Assembly (NCBI RefSeq): GCF_947387555.1
Contig: NZ_CANDNZ010000021.1
Location: forward strand, 30,079 to 94,078
Direction of reading: 5' to 3'
Length of the DNA stretch: 64,000 nucleotides
Origin: Thalassomonas sp. RHCl1
GTDB lineage: Bacteria; Pseudomonadota; Gammaproteobacteria; Enterobacterales; Alteromonadaceae
Part shown: positions 54,761 to 63,823 of the stretch, piece by piece
Layout of the letters: each line of letters opens with the position of its first letter
How positions within the stretch are numbered: position 1 is the first letter of the stretch
Program-made: the position numbers and the translations under genes
Notes under the pieces: generated by a model
Told to the model about the DNA's origin: nothing
Databases searched by the model: none
What the model saw: the letters and a program-made list of their open reading frames with translations, nothing else

Positions 54761-56647
54761 GTGACCGATCTTAATGTTGATTCAGAAAACAACCCGGCAA
54801 GCAGCTCCGGTGATATTAAAATCTTACCCCCCGGTGTTGATGGCGCCAGCAAAGAAAACCAGGGCAAGAGTGAAACCGGGATCACAACCGCCAGGTATGT
54901 GCTCGATGCCGTTGCCCGCCAAGGGGTGCATCATGTGTTTATGGTACCCGGCGGTGTGGTGGATCCTTTTCTCGATCAATTTGGCGACCAGGAGGATGAC
55001 GTCAAAGCCATAGTGGCCGCCAACGAAGCCGGGGCTGCCTATATGGCGGACGGTTATGCCCGTGCCAGCGGTTTGTTTGGCGTATGTTTGGGCATCGGCG
55101 GGCCGGGGATCGCTAACATGGTGGGACCGTTAGCCGCCGCCTACAGTGACGGCTCGCCGGTACTGACCCTGGCCGGTGAAATTCCCACCGACTGGGATGG
55201 CCGGGGAGGCTTTCAGGATGCCAGCAGCGGCGGTGTTAACGATATCGGCTTTTTATCGACCGTCACCGCTATGTCCCGGGAGATCCCTGAGGCGAAAATG
55301 GTGCCCCGGGTACTTGATCATGCCATGAGAACCATGCTCGGGCGGGAGCAAAAACCCGTGAGCCTGAGTTTTCCCAAGCAGATCCAAACCCAGGAGATCC
55401 CCCAAGGTTATGCCGGGTTTAAAGGTCTGCAGGTGGAGAATATCAGCCCCAGGGGCCTGGATATTCATGGTGCGAAAAAGCTGCTGTCGGCGTTGGAGAA
55501 AAACGGCGCCGCTAATATTGCCATTCTTGCCGGCAGTGGTGTCACTCGCTCGCAGGCAAGCGATAAGCTGCTTGAATTTGCGCAAAAATATCATATTCCG
55601 GTGGCAACTACATTAAAGGCAAAAGGGGTTTTTCCCGAAACACATCCCTTATCCCTGGGGGTATTTGGTTATGCCGGTACCAACCACGCCACCTTGGCAT
55701 TATTAAACGGCGATAAAGACAATGCCGACTGCCCCAATGCCGGTATTGATGATAACCGCTTATTGCTGGTGTTGGGCTCAAGTTTAAACCAACGGGATAC
55801 CATGCGCTGGGATCAGCATTTAAAACCCGAAGCGGGCATTTATCAGGTGGATGTCGATATTGCCAATTTCTCGAAAAATTTTCCGGTTGATGTCGGTATT
55901 AACGGTGACATCTGCACTTTACTGGAGTGGCTGCTGCAACCTGAGCAGGACGGGCAATTAACCCCTTTGCTTGAAGGGCGGGAGCAACGCCGGCAATGGC
56001 TGGACGCTATTAGCGCGAAGCCGCGTTATTATCAAAATGAAGACAGGCAAAGTACCGCCATCCCCATGCATCCGGCGCGCATTATTACCGAATTGCAGAT
56101 CATGGCGCCGAAAAATACCGTGATTATTGCCGACTCGGGCGCACACCGGGCTTTTGCCGGGCATTACTGGCAAAGCCATGGTCCGAGGCAGTACCTGACG
56201 GCTGCGGCTATGGCGCCTATGGGCTGGGCGATCCCGGCAGGCATCGGCGCCAAGGTGGCCTGTCCGGAAAAACCCTGCGTGGTGATCACCGGCGACGGCT
56301 GTATGCTGATGAACGGCATTGAAATCCAGAGTGCGGCGAAAAATAACCTGCCTTTGATTGTACTGGTGATCAATAACAGTGCCCTGGGCAATGTCTATTT
56401 AAGGGCGAAAACCCCGATTGCCAAACAACTGACTACCTTAGCCACCCATGACTGGGTCGCCTTTTCCCGCTCCTTGGGGGGAGACGGTATTCGGGTGGAA
56501 GACCCGGGGGATTTGTCGCTGGCATTTGACCGGGCATTTTCCGCCAATGGCCCGTTTGTTATTGATGCCAGGTGCAGCCCGGATTTTGAAACGCCTATCA
56601 ACCCCTGGCGCAAAGCGGTGGAACAGGCTAGTTGGTCTGAAGATTAG
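54761..56647 (+). CDS. Thiamine-diphosphate enzyme of the acetolactate synthase family
   Basis: The 628-residue enzyme starts at GTG 54761 behind AAGGAG. Its first 40 residues are a hydrophilic extension. The TPP_enzyme N, M and C domains follow: GVHHVFMVPGG, the catalytic-type Glu89 in AANEAGAAYMADGYARA, and TGDGCMLMNG (Gly511-Asp512-Gly513) with VINNSALGN at the diphosphate/Mg site. The family decarboxylates or ligates 2-oxo acids (acetolactate synthase, benzoylformate decarboxylase, related). A glyoxylate carboligase would carry Val in place of Glu89, so that activity is unlikely. It could use a 2-oxo product formed by the oxidase. It is co-transcribed with the DyP gene. Confidence 0.85.
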   Translation: MTDLNVDSENNPASSSGDIKILPPGVDGASKENQGKSETGITTARYVLDAVARQGVHHVFMVPGGVVDPFLDQFGDQEDDVKAIVAANEAGAAYMADGYARASGLFGVCLGIGGPGIANMVGPLAAAYSDGSPVLTLAGEIPTDWDGRGGFQDASSGGVNDIGFLSTVTAMSREIPEAKMVPRVLDHAMRTMLGREQKPVSLSFPKQIQTQEIPQGYAGFKGLQVENISPRGLDIHGAKKLLSALEKNGAANIAILAGSGVTRSQASDKLLEFAQKYHIPVATTLKAKGVFPETHPLSLGVFGYAGTNHATLALLNGDKDNADCPNAGIDDNRLLLVLGSSLNQRDTMRWDQHLKPEAGIYQVDVDIANFSKNFPVDVGINGDICTLLEWLLQPEQDGQLTPLLEGREQRRQWLDAISAKPRYYQNEDRQSTAIPMHPARIITELQIMAPKNTVIIADSGAHRAFAGHYWQSHGPRQYLTAAAMAPMGWAIPAGIGAKVACPEKPCVVITGDGCMLMNGIEIQSAAKNNLPLIVLVINNSALGNVYLRAKTPIAKQLTTLATHDWVAFSRSLGGDGIRVEDPGDLSLAFDRAFSANGPFVIDARCSPDFETPINPWRKAVEQASWSED

Positions 56648-56804
56648 CTCAGAAGATTAGCGCTGAAGCGCAAGCAGAGAAAAACAAGCGCCGGGCGGTA
56701 AAGGTGCTTAAATAAGTTTACAGACAACTTAAGTTGACCAAGGGGAACCGCTTATGCCGGATGCCTTACTTGGCTGATTTTACCTAAACGATAAGGATAT
56801 GGTT

Positions 56805-57350
56805 ATGGCAAAACTTCCGTTACCCACCCGGGATGATTTGGATGTAGAGGGACAAGAAATATACGATAAATTAATCGGACCCAGGGATGGTTTATCCGGT
56901 ATGTACCGGACCTTACTGAATCATCCGCAATTGGCCCGTCATGTCGGGGAATTGGGCACCTATTTGCGCTATGAGAGCGAACTGGCGGGTGATATCCGCG
57001 AGTTGGGTATTTTGGCCACCGCCAGGGCGCTGGGGGCTGCTTTTGTCTGGGAAAAACATATTGCCCCGGCAGAAAGGGCGGGATTACCTAATTCGGTTAT
57101 CGCCCAGGTGCTGGAAGGGGATATCGCCAGCGCCAGCATGAAACGCCTGTATTTGTATACCTGGCAGGTGGCAGAAGATGTGGTGCACCATCGCAGCATT
57201 GCTCAGCATACCCAGGACTGTCTGGTTGATGAAATCGGCATCCAGGGATTCCTGGATTTAGTGATGGCCTGCGGCATGTACCGTATGATCTCTACCGTAG
57301 TATTTTCTTTTGACGTACCTTTACCCGAGGCAGGGGTGCCGCCGTTTTAG
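56805..57350 (+). CDS. Carboxymuconolactone decarboxylase (CMD)-family protein, second copy
   Basis: The protein is 181 residues. ATG 56805 (MAKLPLPTRDDL) is preferred to ATG 56799 because AAGGAT precedes it at a suitable distance. It has the CMD helical fold: HVGELGTYLRYESELAGDIR, ILATARALGAAFVWEKHIAP, where E-K-H takes the active-site place and no Cys is present, and a C-terminal HTQDCLVDEIGIQGFLDL. Lacking CxxC, it is not an AhpD-type peroxidase. It shares LGTYLRYESEL/LGAYLRFDSIL with the first copy, so both may act on related intermediates. Confidence 0.8.
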   Translation: MAKLPLPTRDDLDVEGQEIYDKLIGPRDGLSGMYRTLLNHPQLARHVGELGTYLRYESELAGDIRELGILATARALGAAFVWEKHIAPAERAGLPNSVIAQVLEGDIASASMKRLYLYTWQVAEDVVHHRSIAQHTQDCLVDEIGIQGFLDLVMACGMYRMISTVVFSFDVPLPEAGVPPF

Positions 57351-57487
57351 CTGCTTTTGCCGACAAGTCCCTTGTAAATGGCTGGGGCTTGTCGGGGGGT
57401 AAAACAATCGGGCAATAAAGATTGGCTTAGTATTTTCATAACCGATACAATTGCTTAATCAGATTTTTCCCGGTAATGACAATATTC

Positions 57488-58306
57488 ATGATCACAGTTT
57501 CCCACCTGAGTAAATCATTTCACCTCAGCAAAGAGGCAATGAAACAACAAGATGATAAAAAAGACCCCAGGCAAGCCGGCAGGCTGTTCCAGGCTTTAAA
57601 TGATGTCAGTTTTTCCTGTGATAAAGGCCAGGTATTAGGCCTGTTAGGCCCCAATGGTGCAGGAAAAACCACTACGTTACGCATATTAGCCTCGGCGCTT
57701 AAACCCGACAGCGGCGCTATTGTCATCAACGACGTCGATATCATCAAAAAGCCCCAGGAAGCCAAAAAGAAAATCGGCTTTTTATCCACAAAAACAGGCT
57801 TGTATAACCGGCTGACAGCCAAAGAAAACATCGAATATTTTGCCAAGCTTCATGGCATGAGCGAGCAGCAAATCAAGGAAGATGGCCAGGCCCTTTATCA
57901 GCAGCTTGATATTGAAGCTTATTTGCACCGGCGGGTGGAAACCCTCTCAAGCGGTATGCAGCAAAAAGTCTCTATTGCCCGCTCGGTGATCCATCAGCCG
58001 GAAGTCTTGGTGCTGGATGAGCCCACCACTGGACTGGATATTATGGCTACGGAGGCAATATTGGAGTTTATCGACAGCCAGCGCAACCTGGGACGGCCGG
58101 TGATTTTTTCCACCCATCATTTAGATGAAGTCGCCATGCTGGCGGACAAAGTGGCGATTATTGCCCAGGGCACCACCTGTTTTAGCGGCTCGCTCGAGCA
58201 GATGCAACAACGAAGCCAATGCCGGGATTTACGAAAAGCCTTTATGGCGATCTTATCAACGCGGGGCCAAGATAGCGCTCAGCAGATACACACCGGGGAG
58301 CAGTAA
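57488..58306 (+). CDS. ABC transporter ATP-binding protein (NatA-like)
   Basis: The protein is about 272 residues. ATG 57488 (MITVSHLSKSF) fits family N-termini; the upstream in-frame ATG 57476 is possible. It has Walker A GPNGAGKTT, the Q-loop region, the signature LSSGMQQKV and Walker B VLVLDEPTTGLD, with the H-switch STHHLDE. It has the ABCA/NatA-type layout of an exporter ATPase. It is 1 bp upstream of the ABC-2 permease gene. Its position directly after the oxidase-peroxidase genes suggests export of the product or extrusion of a toxic compound, but NatAB-type pumps also serve sodium extrusion and other tasks. Confidence 0.88.
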   Translation: MITVSHLSKSFHLSKEAMKQQDDKKDPRQAGRLFQALNDVSFSCDKGQVLGLLGPNGAGKTTTLRILASALKPDSGAIVINDVDIIKKPQEAKKKIGFLSTKTGLYNRLTAKENIEYFAKLHGMSEQQIKEDGQALYQQLDIEAYLHRRVETLSSGMQQKVSIARSVIHQPEVLVLDEPTTGLDIMATEAILEFIDSQRNLGRPVIFSTHHLDEVAMLADKVAIIAQGTTCFSGSLEQMQQRSQCRDLRKAFMAILSTRGQDSAQQIHTGEQ

Positions 58307-58307
58307 C

Positions 58308-59510
58308 ATGTGGCAAGTATATAAAAAAGAGTTATTAGAGCTGGTGCGCGACAGAAAAACGTTATTTTTTATGATAGCCCTGCCTTTGCTTATTTTCCCG
58401 GTGATTTTTGCCATCATGGGGGCGGTGGTGGCCAGTGCCGCCATCGAAGAAGAACAAAAAGTGCTGCGTTATGCCATTATCAACGGCGAGCAGGCAAGCC
58501 GCTTTGAAGAAAGCCTGTTTTATCACAGGGATTTTCAGCGCCAGGAAATGCCCTTGCTGCAGGATGAAGATATTTTTACCGCGATCCGCAGCGGCACACT
58601 GGATTTAGTGATCAAAGTCAATGCGCAGCATCAGGATGATTTAACCGCCGGCCAGCAAAGCCAGTGGCAGCTGTACTTTAATGACTCGTCACAATTGAAC
58701 CAGGTCAAGCAAAAGGTCAACAAGGTTTTTAACCAATACCTGCAAAACCTCAGGCAAGACAAGTTCGGCGAACTCGGCATCAATGAAGAGCAGTTTAAAC
58801 TGCTAATGAAGCCTGTGCTGCTTAAAACCGTGGATACCGCTGACGAGCGGGAAAACTTAGGGGAACAAATCGGCGGTCTGCTGCCGTATTTGTTGATCGT
58901 GTTATGTTTAACCGGCGCCATGTATCCCGCCATAGATTTAGGGGCGGGGGAGAAAGAGCGCGGCACGCTGGAAACCCTGTTACTGACGCCGATTTCCCGT
59001 TATGCCCTGGTCTTGGGGAAGTTTTTTACCATTATGACCACGGGTATAGTTACGGCGCTGATCACCGTATTTAGCTTGGTGATGTGGAGTTACCTTATCG
59101 GTGAGCTTGCCGATGTTGATGTTGTTGCCCGGGTCCTGGCTTCGGTGGGGTTAACCGATCTGTTATTAATGCTGCTGATGCTGATCCCGGTATCGGCAAT
59201 CTTTGCCGCTATTTTACTGTCCATTTCCATTTATGCCCGTAGCTTTAAAGAAGCACAAAATTATATGGGTCCCATGTCTATGTTGGGCTTTTTTCCTGTG
59301 ATGGTGGCCATGCTGCCGGGGATAAAGCTTAACTGGAGCTGGTCCCTGGTGCCTATATCCAATGTCGCGCTGGCGATCAAAGAGATATTAAAAGGCACTA
59401 TAGATCACTGGATGCTGGTGTCTATCCTGGCATCAAGCTCGGTGTTTGCCCTGGCTGCGATTCTTTTTTGCGTATACATTTTCAATAAAGAATCTGTGTT
59501 GTTTCGTTGA
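58308..59510 (+). CDS. ABC-2 family permease (NatB-like)
   Basis: The 400-residue permease starts at ATG 58308 (MWQVYKKELLELVRDRKTL) with GGGGAG upstream; the longer overlapping frame from 58125 would lie inside the ATPase gene. TM1 is at about 22-44 (FFMIALPLLIFPVIFAIMGA), then a large extracytoplasmic domain (about 50-190), then five or six helices including DLGAGEKERGTLETLLLTPI, the conserved ABC-2 loop. It forms a pair with the ATPase. Confidence 0.88.
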   Translation: MWQVYKKELLELVRDRKTLFFMIALPLLIFPVIFAIMGAVVASAAIEEEQKVLRYAIINGEQASRFEESLFYHRDFQRQEMPLLQDEDIFTAIRSGTLDLVIKVNAQHQDDLTAGQQSQWQLYFNDSSQLNQVKQKVNKVFNQYLQNLRQDKFGELGINEEQFKLLMKPVLLKTVDTADERENLGEQIGGLLPYLLIVLCLTGAMYPAIDLGAGEKERGTLETLLLTPISRYALVLGKFFTIMTTGIVTALITVFSLVMWSYLIGELADVDVVARVLASVGLTDLLLMLLMLIPVSAIFAAILLSISIYARSFKEAQNYMGPMSMLGFFPVMVAMLPGIKLNWSWSLVPISNVALAIKEILKGTIDHWMLVSILASSSVFALAAILFCVYIFNKESVLFR

Positions 59511-59549
59511 TAGTAAGTTTAATAAGATGCTGATTAGTAAGGGGGAGTT

Positions 59550-61403
59550 ATGGCAATGGGGTTAATGGAGCAGGCGTTTGTGTTTCTCGGCGCCGGTGTG
59601 GTGACTGTGCCTATTGCCAAAAGGTTGGGACTGGGCTCAGTGCTGGGTTACCTGATCGCCGGGGTGATCATCGGCCCTTATGTGCTGGGTATAGTCGGTA
59701 GCCATCTGGAAAATGTCATGCATTTTGCCGAGTTTGGCGTGGTGATGATGTTGTTTCTGGTGGGGCTGGAGCTGCAACCGTCTATTTTATGGAAGCTCAG
59801 GGTGCCTATTGTCGGCCTTGGCGGCGCCCAGGTGGTGCTGAGCACGGCGTTGTTAACTGCAGTGGCTTTGCTATTCGGCCTGAGCTGGCAGATGGCACTG
59901 GCGGTCGGTATGATTTTGGCGCTTTCCTCAACCGCAATCGTACTGCAATTGCTCAATGAAAATGGCCTGATGAAGACCGAGCTCGGGCAGTCTTCTTTTG
60001 CCGTGTTGTTGTTTCAGGATATCGCGGTGATCCCTATGCTGGCTTTGATGCCGCTGCTGGCAATGGCAGGTGCGGCAACAACCGAACCTGCAGCGGGGCA
60101 GTTAACCGGTTATCAGCATGCCCTGCAATTGGTTGCCGTGATCGGCGGCATTATTTTAGCGGGTAAGTTTTTATTACGTCCGCTGTTTCGCATTATTGCC
60201 CAAACCAAGATGCGGGAAATTTTTACCGCCACCGCCTTATTTTTGGTGGTGGGCATTGCCCTGTTGATGGACAGCATAGGCGTTTCTGCGGCGCTGGGCA
60301 CTTTCCTGGCGGGCGTGGTACTGGCGGAAAGCGAATACCGCCATGAGCTGGAAGCGGAAATTGCGCCTTTTAAAGGGCTGTTGCTGGGACTGTTTTTTAT
60401 CTCGGTCGGTGCCAGTATTAATTTTGCCATTTTGCTGGCCAAGCCGGCCTTTATTATCGGCTTAGTGTTTGGCCTTATCCTCTGTAAAATGCTGGTGCTG
60501 TTTGTGCTGGGTAAACTGTTTAAGATGCAGGGCATTAACCGCTGGTTTTTCTCTTTTGCCCTGGCGCAGTCGGGGGAGTTTTGCTTTGTATTATTCACCT
60601 TTGCCAGCCAGCATCATATTTTAACGCCGGACATTACCGAGCCGCTGGTGGTGGTGGTGGCGTTATCTATGGCGGTCACTCCGCTGCTGATGATAGTGAA
60701 TAACAAAGTGGTGGAGCCTTTCTTTTCAGGTGCCGATGAGCAGGAGCAGGCCGAGGCGGATCATATCGATGACGGCGATACCCCGGTGATTTTGGCGGGT
60801 ATGGGACGTTTCGGTCAAATAGTATCAAGGCTGCTGATCATGAAGGGGCACCAGGTAACGGTACTTGAGCATGATGCCACCCAGGTAGAGCTGGTGCGAA
60901 AATTTGAAAATAAGGTCTTTTACGGCGATGCTTCGCGCCCGGATTTATTACATGCCGCCGGCGCAGAAACGGCTAAGCTTTTGATCGTGGCGGTGGATGA
61001 GCATGAAAAAACGCTGGAAATTGTTGAGCATGCCCGCAAGCATTATCCCCATTTAAAGATACTGGTGCGGGCGGTGGGCCGGCTTGAAGTGCATGAGCTT
61101 CAGGAAAGCGGTGCCGATATTATTGTCCGGGAAACTTTCCACTCGGCGCTAAATTTAGCCGAGCAGGCGTTAACCAGCCTGGGGGTTGAAGCTGAAGAAG
61201 CCCGGCGCTCGGCGGCTATTTTTAAAGAACATGATGAGCGCAATATTATTGCCATGGCTGAATTGTACGGTGATGAAAAAGGCTATCGCTCCCAGGCCCA
61301 GGAAAATTACCGGGCACTGGCGGCGGTGTTACAGGCGGACAGTCAGGATGCCCAGGCCTTTAATGAGCAATGTGATGAAACATCGGGAAAATGTCCCGAT
61401 TGA
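59550..61403 (+). CDS. KefB/KefC-type K+/H+ antiporter with RCK domain
   Basis: The 617-residue CPA2 antiporter has about twelve TM helices (VVMMLFLVGLELQPS, LALSSTAIVLQLLNENGLMK, FQDIAVIPMLAL, FFISVGASINFAI). A cytosolic RCK/TrkA-N domain (about 408-540) follows, with VILAGMGRFGQIVSRLL. Kef proteins are activated by glutathione adducts and acidify the cytoplasm to protect against electrophiles. It is 40 bp after the ABC-2 genes, so co-transcription with the oxidative cluster is possible. A terminator follows at 61430-61454. Confidence 0.88.
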   Translation: MAMGLMEQAFVFLGAGVVTVPIAKRLGLGSVLGYLIAGVIIGPYVLGIVGSHLENVMHFAEFGVVMMLFLVGLELQPSILWKLRVPIVGLGGAQVVLSTALLTAVALLFGLSWQMALAVGMILALSSTAIVLQLLNENGLMKTELGQSSFAVLLFQDIAVIPMLALMPLLAMAGAATTEPAAGQLTGYQHALQLVAVIGGIILAGKFLLRPLFRIIAQTKMREIFTATALFLVVGIALLMDSIGVSAALGTFLAGVVLAESEYRHELEAEIAPFKGLLLGLFFISVGASINFAILLAKPAFIIGLVFGLILCKMLVLFVLGKLFKMQGINRWFFSFALAQSGEFCFVLFTFASQHHILTPDITEPLVVVVALSMAVTPLLMIVNNKVVEPFFSGADEQEQAEADHIDDGDTPVILAGMGRFGQIVSRLLIMKGHQVTVLEHDATQVELVRKFENKVFYGDASRPDLLHAAGAETAKLLIVAVDEHEKTLEIVEHARKHYPHLKILVRAVGRLEVHELQESGADIIVRETFHSALNLAEQALTSLGVEAEEARRSAAIFKEHDERNIIAMAELYGDEKGYRSQAQENYRALAAVLQADSQDAQAFNEQCDETSGKCPD

Positions 61404-61429
61404 GGGAGGGTTGAGTAATATATTCAAGT

Positions 61430-61454
61430 ATGCCGCCTCTGCTTAAGGCGGCAT
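61430..61454 (+). terminator. Terminator after KefB-type gene
   Basis: ATGCCGCCT (61430-61438) pairs with AGGCGGCAT (61446-61454) across a 7-base loop, followed by TTTTA. Confidence 0.85.
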
Positions 61455-61708
61455 TTTACCGTTGTTTTCTTTACCCTCCGTCAGGCAGAAGGTTATGAAG
61501 GTGATTTCAGCCTAACCATGAGTTATCAGCTCTAAGCGTTTGAATGACTGTAACATTCAACAGTCGCTGTGCTTGTCTGAGTCTGTGCTTTTTCGCTGTT
61601 GTGCCTGTTTGCCTTAACAAGCTCTGTGTGAATCATCATTTGTAGTGATGACTTTTCTTATCATTTTCGTTGACTTAGCTATTGATTAAATCAAAGAAGC
61701 AAAGGGTC

Positions 61709-61720
61709 TTGTTCTATACT
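61709..61720 (+). promoter_or_regulatory. Putative promoter (-10 CTATACT)
   Basis: TTGTTCTATACT is identical to 20354-20365 upstream of the receiver-hemerythrin gene. Here it is about 248 bp before the diguanylate cyclase start, so the transcript would have a long leader. Confidence 0.5.
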
Positions 61721-61747
61721 TGGGATCAGAGCTTGAGCGTGGTAGGT

Positions 61748-61804
61748 GGACTCTTTAGTGATGATAGCTAAGAGAAGTCTTTCCGGGGGAACAGGAAAGT
61801 GTCC
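61748..61804 (+). ncRNA. Possible structured leader RNA of the diguanylate cyclase gene
   Basis: A closing GGAC/GTCC stem (61748-61751 with 61801-61804) can enclose two hairpins: CTCTTTAG/CTAAGAG with one bulged base (61751-61758 with 61768-61774; base 61751 can be in only one stem) and CTTTCC/GGAAAG (61779-61784 with 61794-61799). This would form a small three-way junction. It does not match the conserved core of GEMM c-di-GMP riboswitches that I know. The stems are short and could be chance. Confidence 0.3.
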
Positions 61805-61967
61805 GTATCTGCTCATTATTTGAAACATTGGTTGAAACAACTGCCCGGTTGTTGATCTTGGTGCTTGAATAAGTAAAAAAGCTTTATATTATAGTCAGTA
61901 ATAACATTTTTCTGTATAGACACTATCGCATAGTAATAGGGAATGTTACCGGTACTGTGATGAGATT

Positions 61968-63470
61968 ATGAGTATAAAAAAAATTCTGTTCGGCTTCCTC
62001 CTGATTGCTTTCGCTTCCGTCGTAAGTGTCGCTTTTACTATCTATAAAATGCAAATCCTGACCGATAACATGTTGAATATTTTTATTCATCCTTTTCAGG
62101 TCAATAATGCGGTTGCTGAAATTTATACCGGCGTAACTGTGATGGATCGCGATTTAAAAGCGGCCATTCATGTGCATGACATGGAGCATGTAGTTGAAAA
62201 TATCAGGGTGCTGAACCAAAAAATTCACCAACAGGAAGAGCGCATTGAGTATAACTTTGCCATTATTTATGAAAACTATTTGGGGGATAACCATGATATT
62301 GATAACGCCTATCATGCTTTTATCCGCTGGAAAACCCTGGCCAGGCAGTTGTCTGATCTACTCAAGGCAGGGGAAAATCGCCAGGCCAATCAGTTACACA
62401 ATACGCAGGGGATTGATGCTATTGAACATTTTTACCAGCAAAATAAGGTGCTTAATGATTCTGCCGTTAAAAAAGCCAGCGAGTATCATAGCTTTTCCAT
62501 AGTTAACAGCAACCAGAATACAGTAACCCTTATTTTATCCCTGACCTTGATATTTTCGGGTTTTATCACTTTTTATATCGTAAAAAACCTGTTTGCCCTC
62601 AATCAAAACTATCAGCACCAGCTATATCTGTTAGATCAAAATATCCTGACGGCAACACTGACCCGGGATAAAAAAGTCGTTGATATCAGTCGTGCCTTAT
62701 GCCGGATATTAAAGCTGGACAGGGATGCCACCTTGGATACCGTTAATGATTGTTTTTTTACCGATGAGCAGCAGTTTTTGCTCTTTGAGCAGGATATTTT
62801 ATCCGGTATCCCGGTAAGCCGTGAAGTTTATATTCGTGTTGCCGGGCAAAAGCTCTGGTTTCATTTAGAAGTTATTCCCGAGAGCGGTCAAGGGGAGGGG
62901 GTTGACACCTTTAATTTATTTTTTAATGACATTACCGATAAGAAGTTATTAGAAAAATTGTCGATCACCGACAATATGACCGGTCTTTATAACCGTAATT
63001 ATTTCGATAGCGTTTTTCCCCGGGAGTTCAGGCGGGCGAAACGGGATGAAAAATTGTTTTCTGTGGTATTGCTCGATATCGACTTTTTTAAACAGTATAA
63101 CGATACTTATGGCCATCAGGAGGGAGATAAGGCTCTGATTGCCGTGGCTAAGGTCTTAATTGATCTGGCCAAACGTTCTTCCGATTTTGCCTTCAGGGTT
63201 GGCGGAGAAGAGTTCTTGATCTTAACCAACCAAAAAGATTTTATTTCGCTGGAATTATTCGCCCTTAATATTATTCACAGCGTTGAAGCACTAAAAATTC
63301 CCCATGAACCGAGTACGGTTTCCGAGTTTTTAACGGTTTCCGCCGGGGCTATTCAGGTGTCATATAAAGAAGATATGACGCCGGATGAAGTATATAAAGC
63401 TGCTGACGAGTTGTTGTATCAAGCCAAGTCAGCAGGACGCAATGGCTTGAAGGTTAAGTCTGTAGTGTAA
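61968..63470 (+). CDS. Membrane-bound diguanylate cyclase (GGDEF)
   Basis: The 500-residue inner-membrane protein has TM1 near residues 5-27, a periplasmic helical domain (about 30-180) that looks like a four-helix-bundle sensor, TM2 at about 185-208 (VTLILSLTLIFSGFITFYIV), a PAS-like linker, and a GGDEF domain. The active motif is RVGGEEF (Gly412 to Phe416), with the substrate helix NMTGLYNRNYFD and metal-binding LLDIDFFKQYND. It should make c-di-GMP from GTP. No RxxD inhibitory site is obvious just before GGEEF. A long leader with a foldable stretch precedes it. Confidence 0.88.
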   Translation: MSIKKILFGFLLIAFASVVSVAFTIYKMQILTDNMLNIFIHPFQVNNAVAEIYTGVTVMDRDLKAAIHVHDMEHVVENIRVLNQKIHQQEERIEYNFAIIYENYLGDNHDIDNAYHAFIRWKTLARQLSDLLKAGENRQANQLHNTQGIDAIEHFYQQNKVLNDSAVKKASEYHSFSIVNSNQNTVTLILSLTLIFSGFITFYIVKNLFALNQNYQHQLYLLDQNILTATLTRDKKVVDISRALCRILKLDRDATLDTVNDCFFTDEQQFLLFEQDILSGIPVSREVYIRVAGQKLWFHLEVIPESGQGEGVDTFNLFFNDITDKKLLEKLSITDNMTGLYNRNYFDSVFPREFRRAKRDEKLFSVVLLDIDFFKQYNDTYGHQEGDKALIAVAKVLIDLAKRSSDFAFRVGGEEFLILTNQKDFISLELFALNIIHSVEALKIPHEPSTVSEFLTVSAGAIQVSYKEDMTPDEVYKAADELLYQAKSAGRNGLKVKSVV

Positions 63471-63680
63471 AGGGAAGTGATGCGCTTTAAGTGAAAGCCA
63501 GGCTCTGCTAGTTTGGCGGCATCATTTAAGTTCTCTGAAAAGATCTTACTATTTAATCATCGTCTTCGCCTGAAATCATAATAGATAACGTGGTAGAAGG
63601 ATTGGACTGGGCATTACTTATCTCAGGACGGGACATAGATAAAGAAAAAGGGCTGCAAATAATTGCAGCCCTTTATAAGG

Positions 63681-63768
63681 TGGCTCCCCCAACTGGGCTT
63701 GAACCAGTGACACGCGCTGGGCTTATAAAGAGTACAGTCCGTCGCTCAGGTCTCTGGGCTACTGGGGA
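63681..63768 (-). tRNA. tRNA-like gene, copy 1
   Basis: An 88-nt minus-strand sequence including an encoded CCA. The 5' TCCCCAG can pair with TGGGGGA with mismatches near the base of the acceptor stem. The T arm ACTGG-TTCAAGC-CCAGT is perfect. The D arm lacks the usual GG, and the anticodon stem does not form in standard positions; the only well-placed triplet after U33 is GTA (Tyr type). It is probably a degenerate or unusual long-variable-arm tRNA, and its isotype is uncertain. Confidence 0.45.
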
Positions 63769-63823
63769 TATATTTTTCCTGACAAAGAAAAAAGGCTGCA
63801 AATAATTGCAGCCTTTTATAAGG

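Larger units (their letters stand above)
61404..61967. other. Intergenic region with terminator, promoter and foldable leader
   Basis: About 565 bp. It contains the KefB terminator (61430-61454), TTGTTCTATACT at 61709-61720, and a foldable stretch at 61748-61804 in the leader of the diguanylate cyclase. No other gene was recognised. Confidence 0.5.

Noticed and set aside
60113..60598. 161-aa minus-strand ORF
   Set aside because: Antisense shadow of the KefB-type gene.
63590..63805. 71-aa plus-strand ORF containing PTGLEPVTR
   Set aside because: Typical spurious translation through tRNA-like DNA on the antisense strand.
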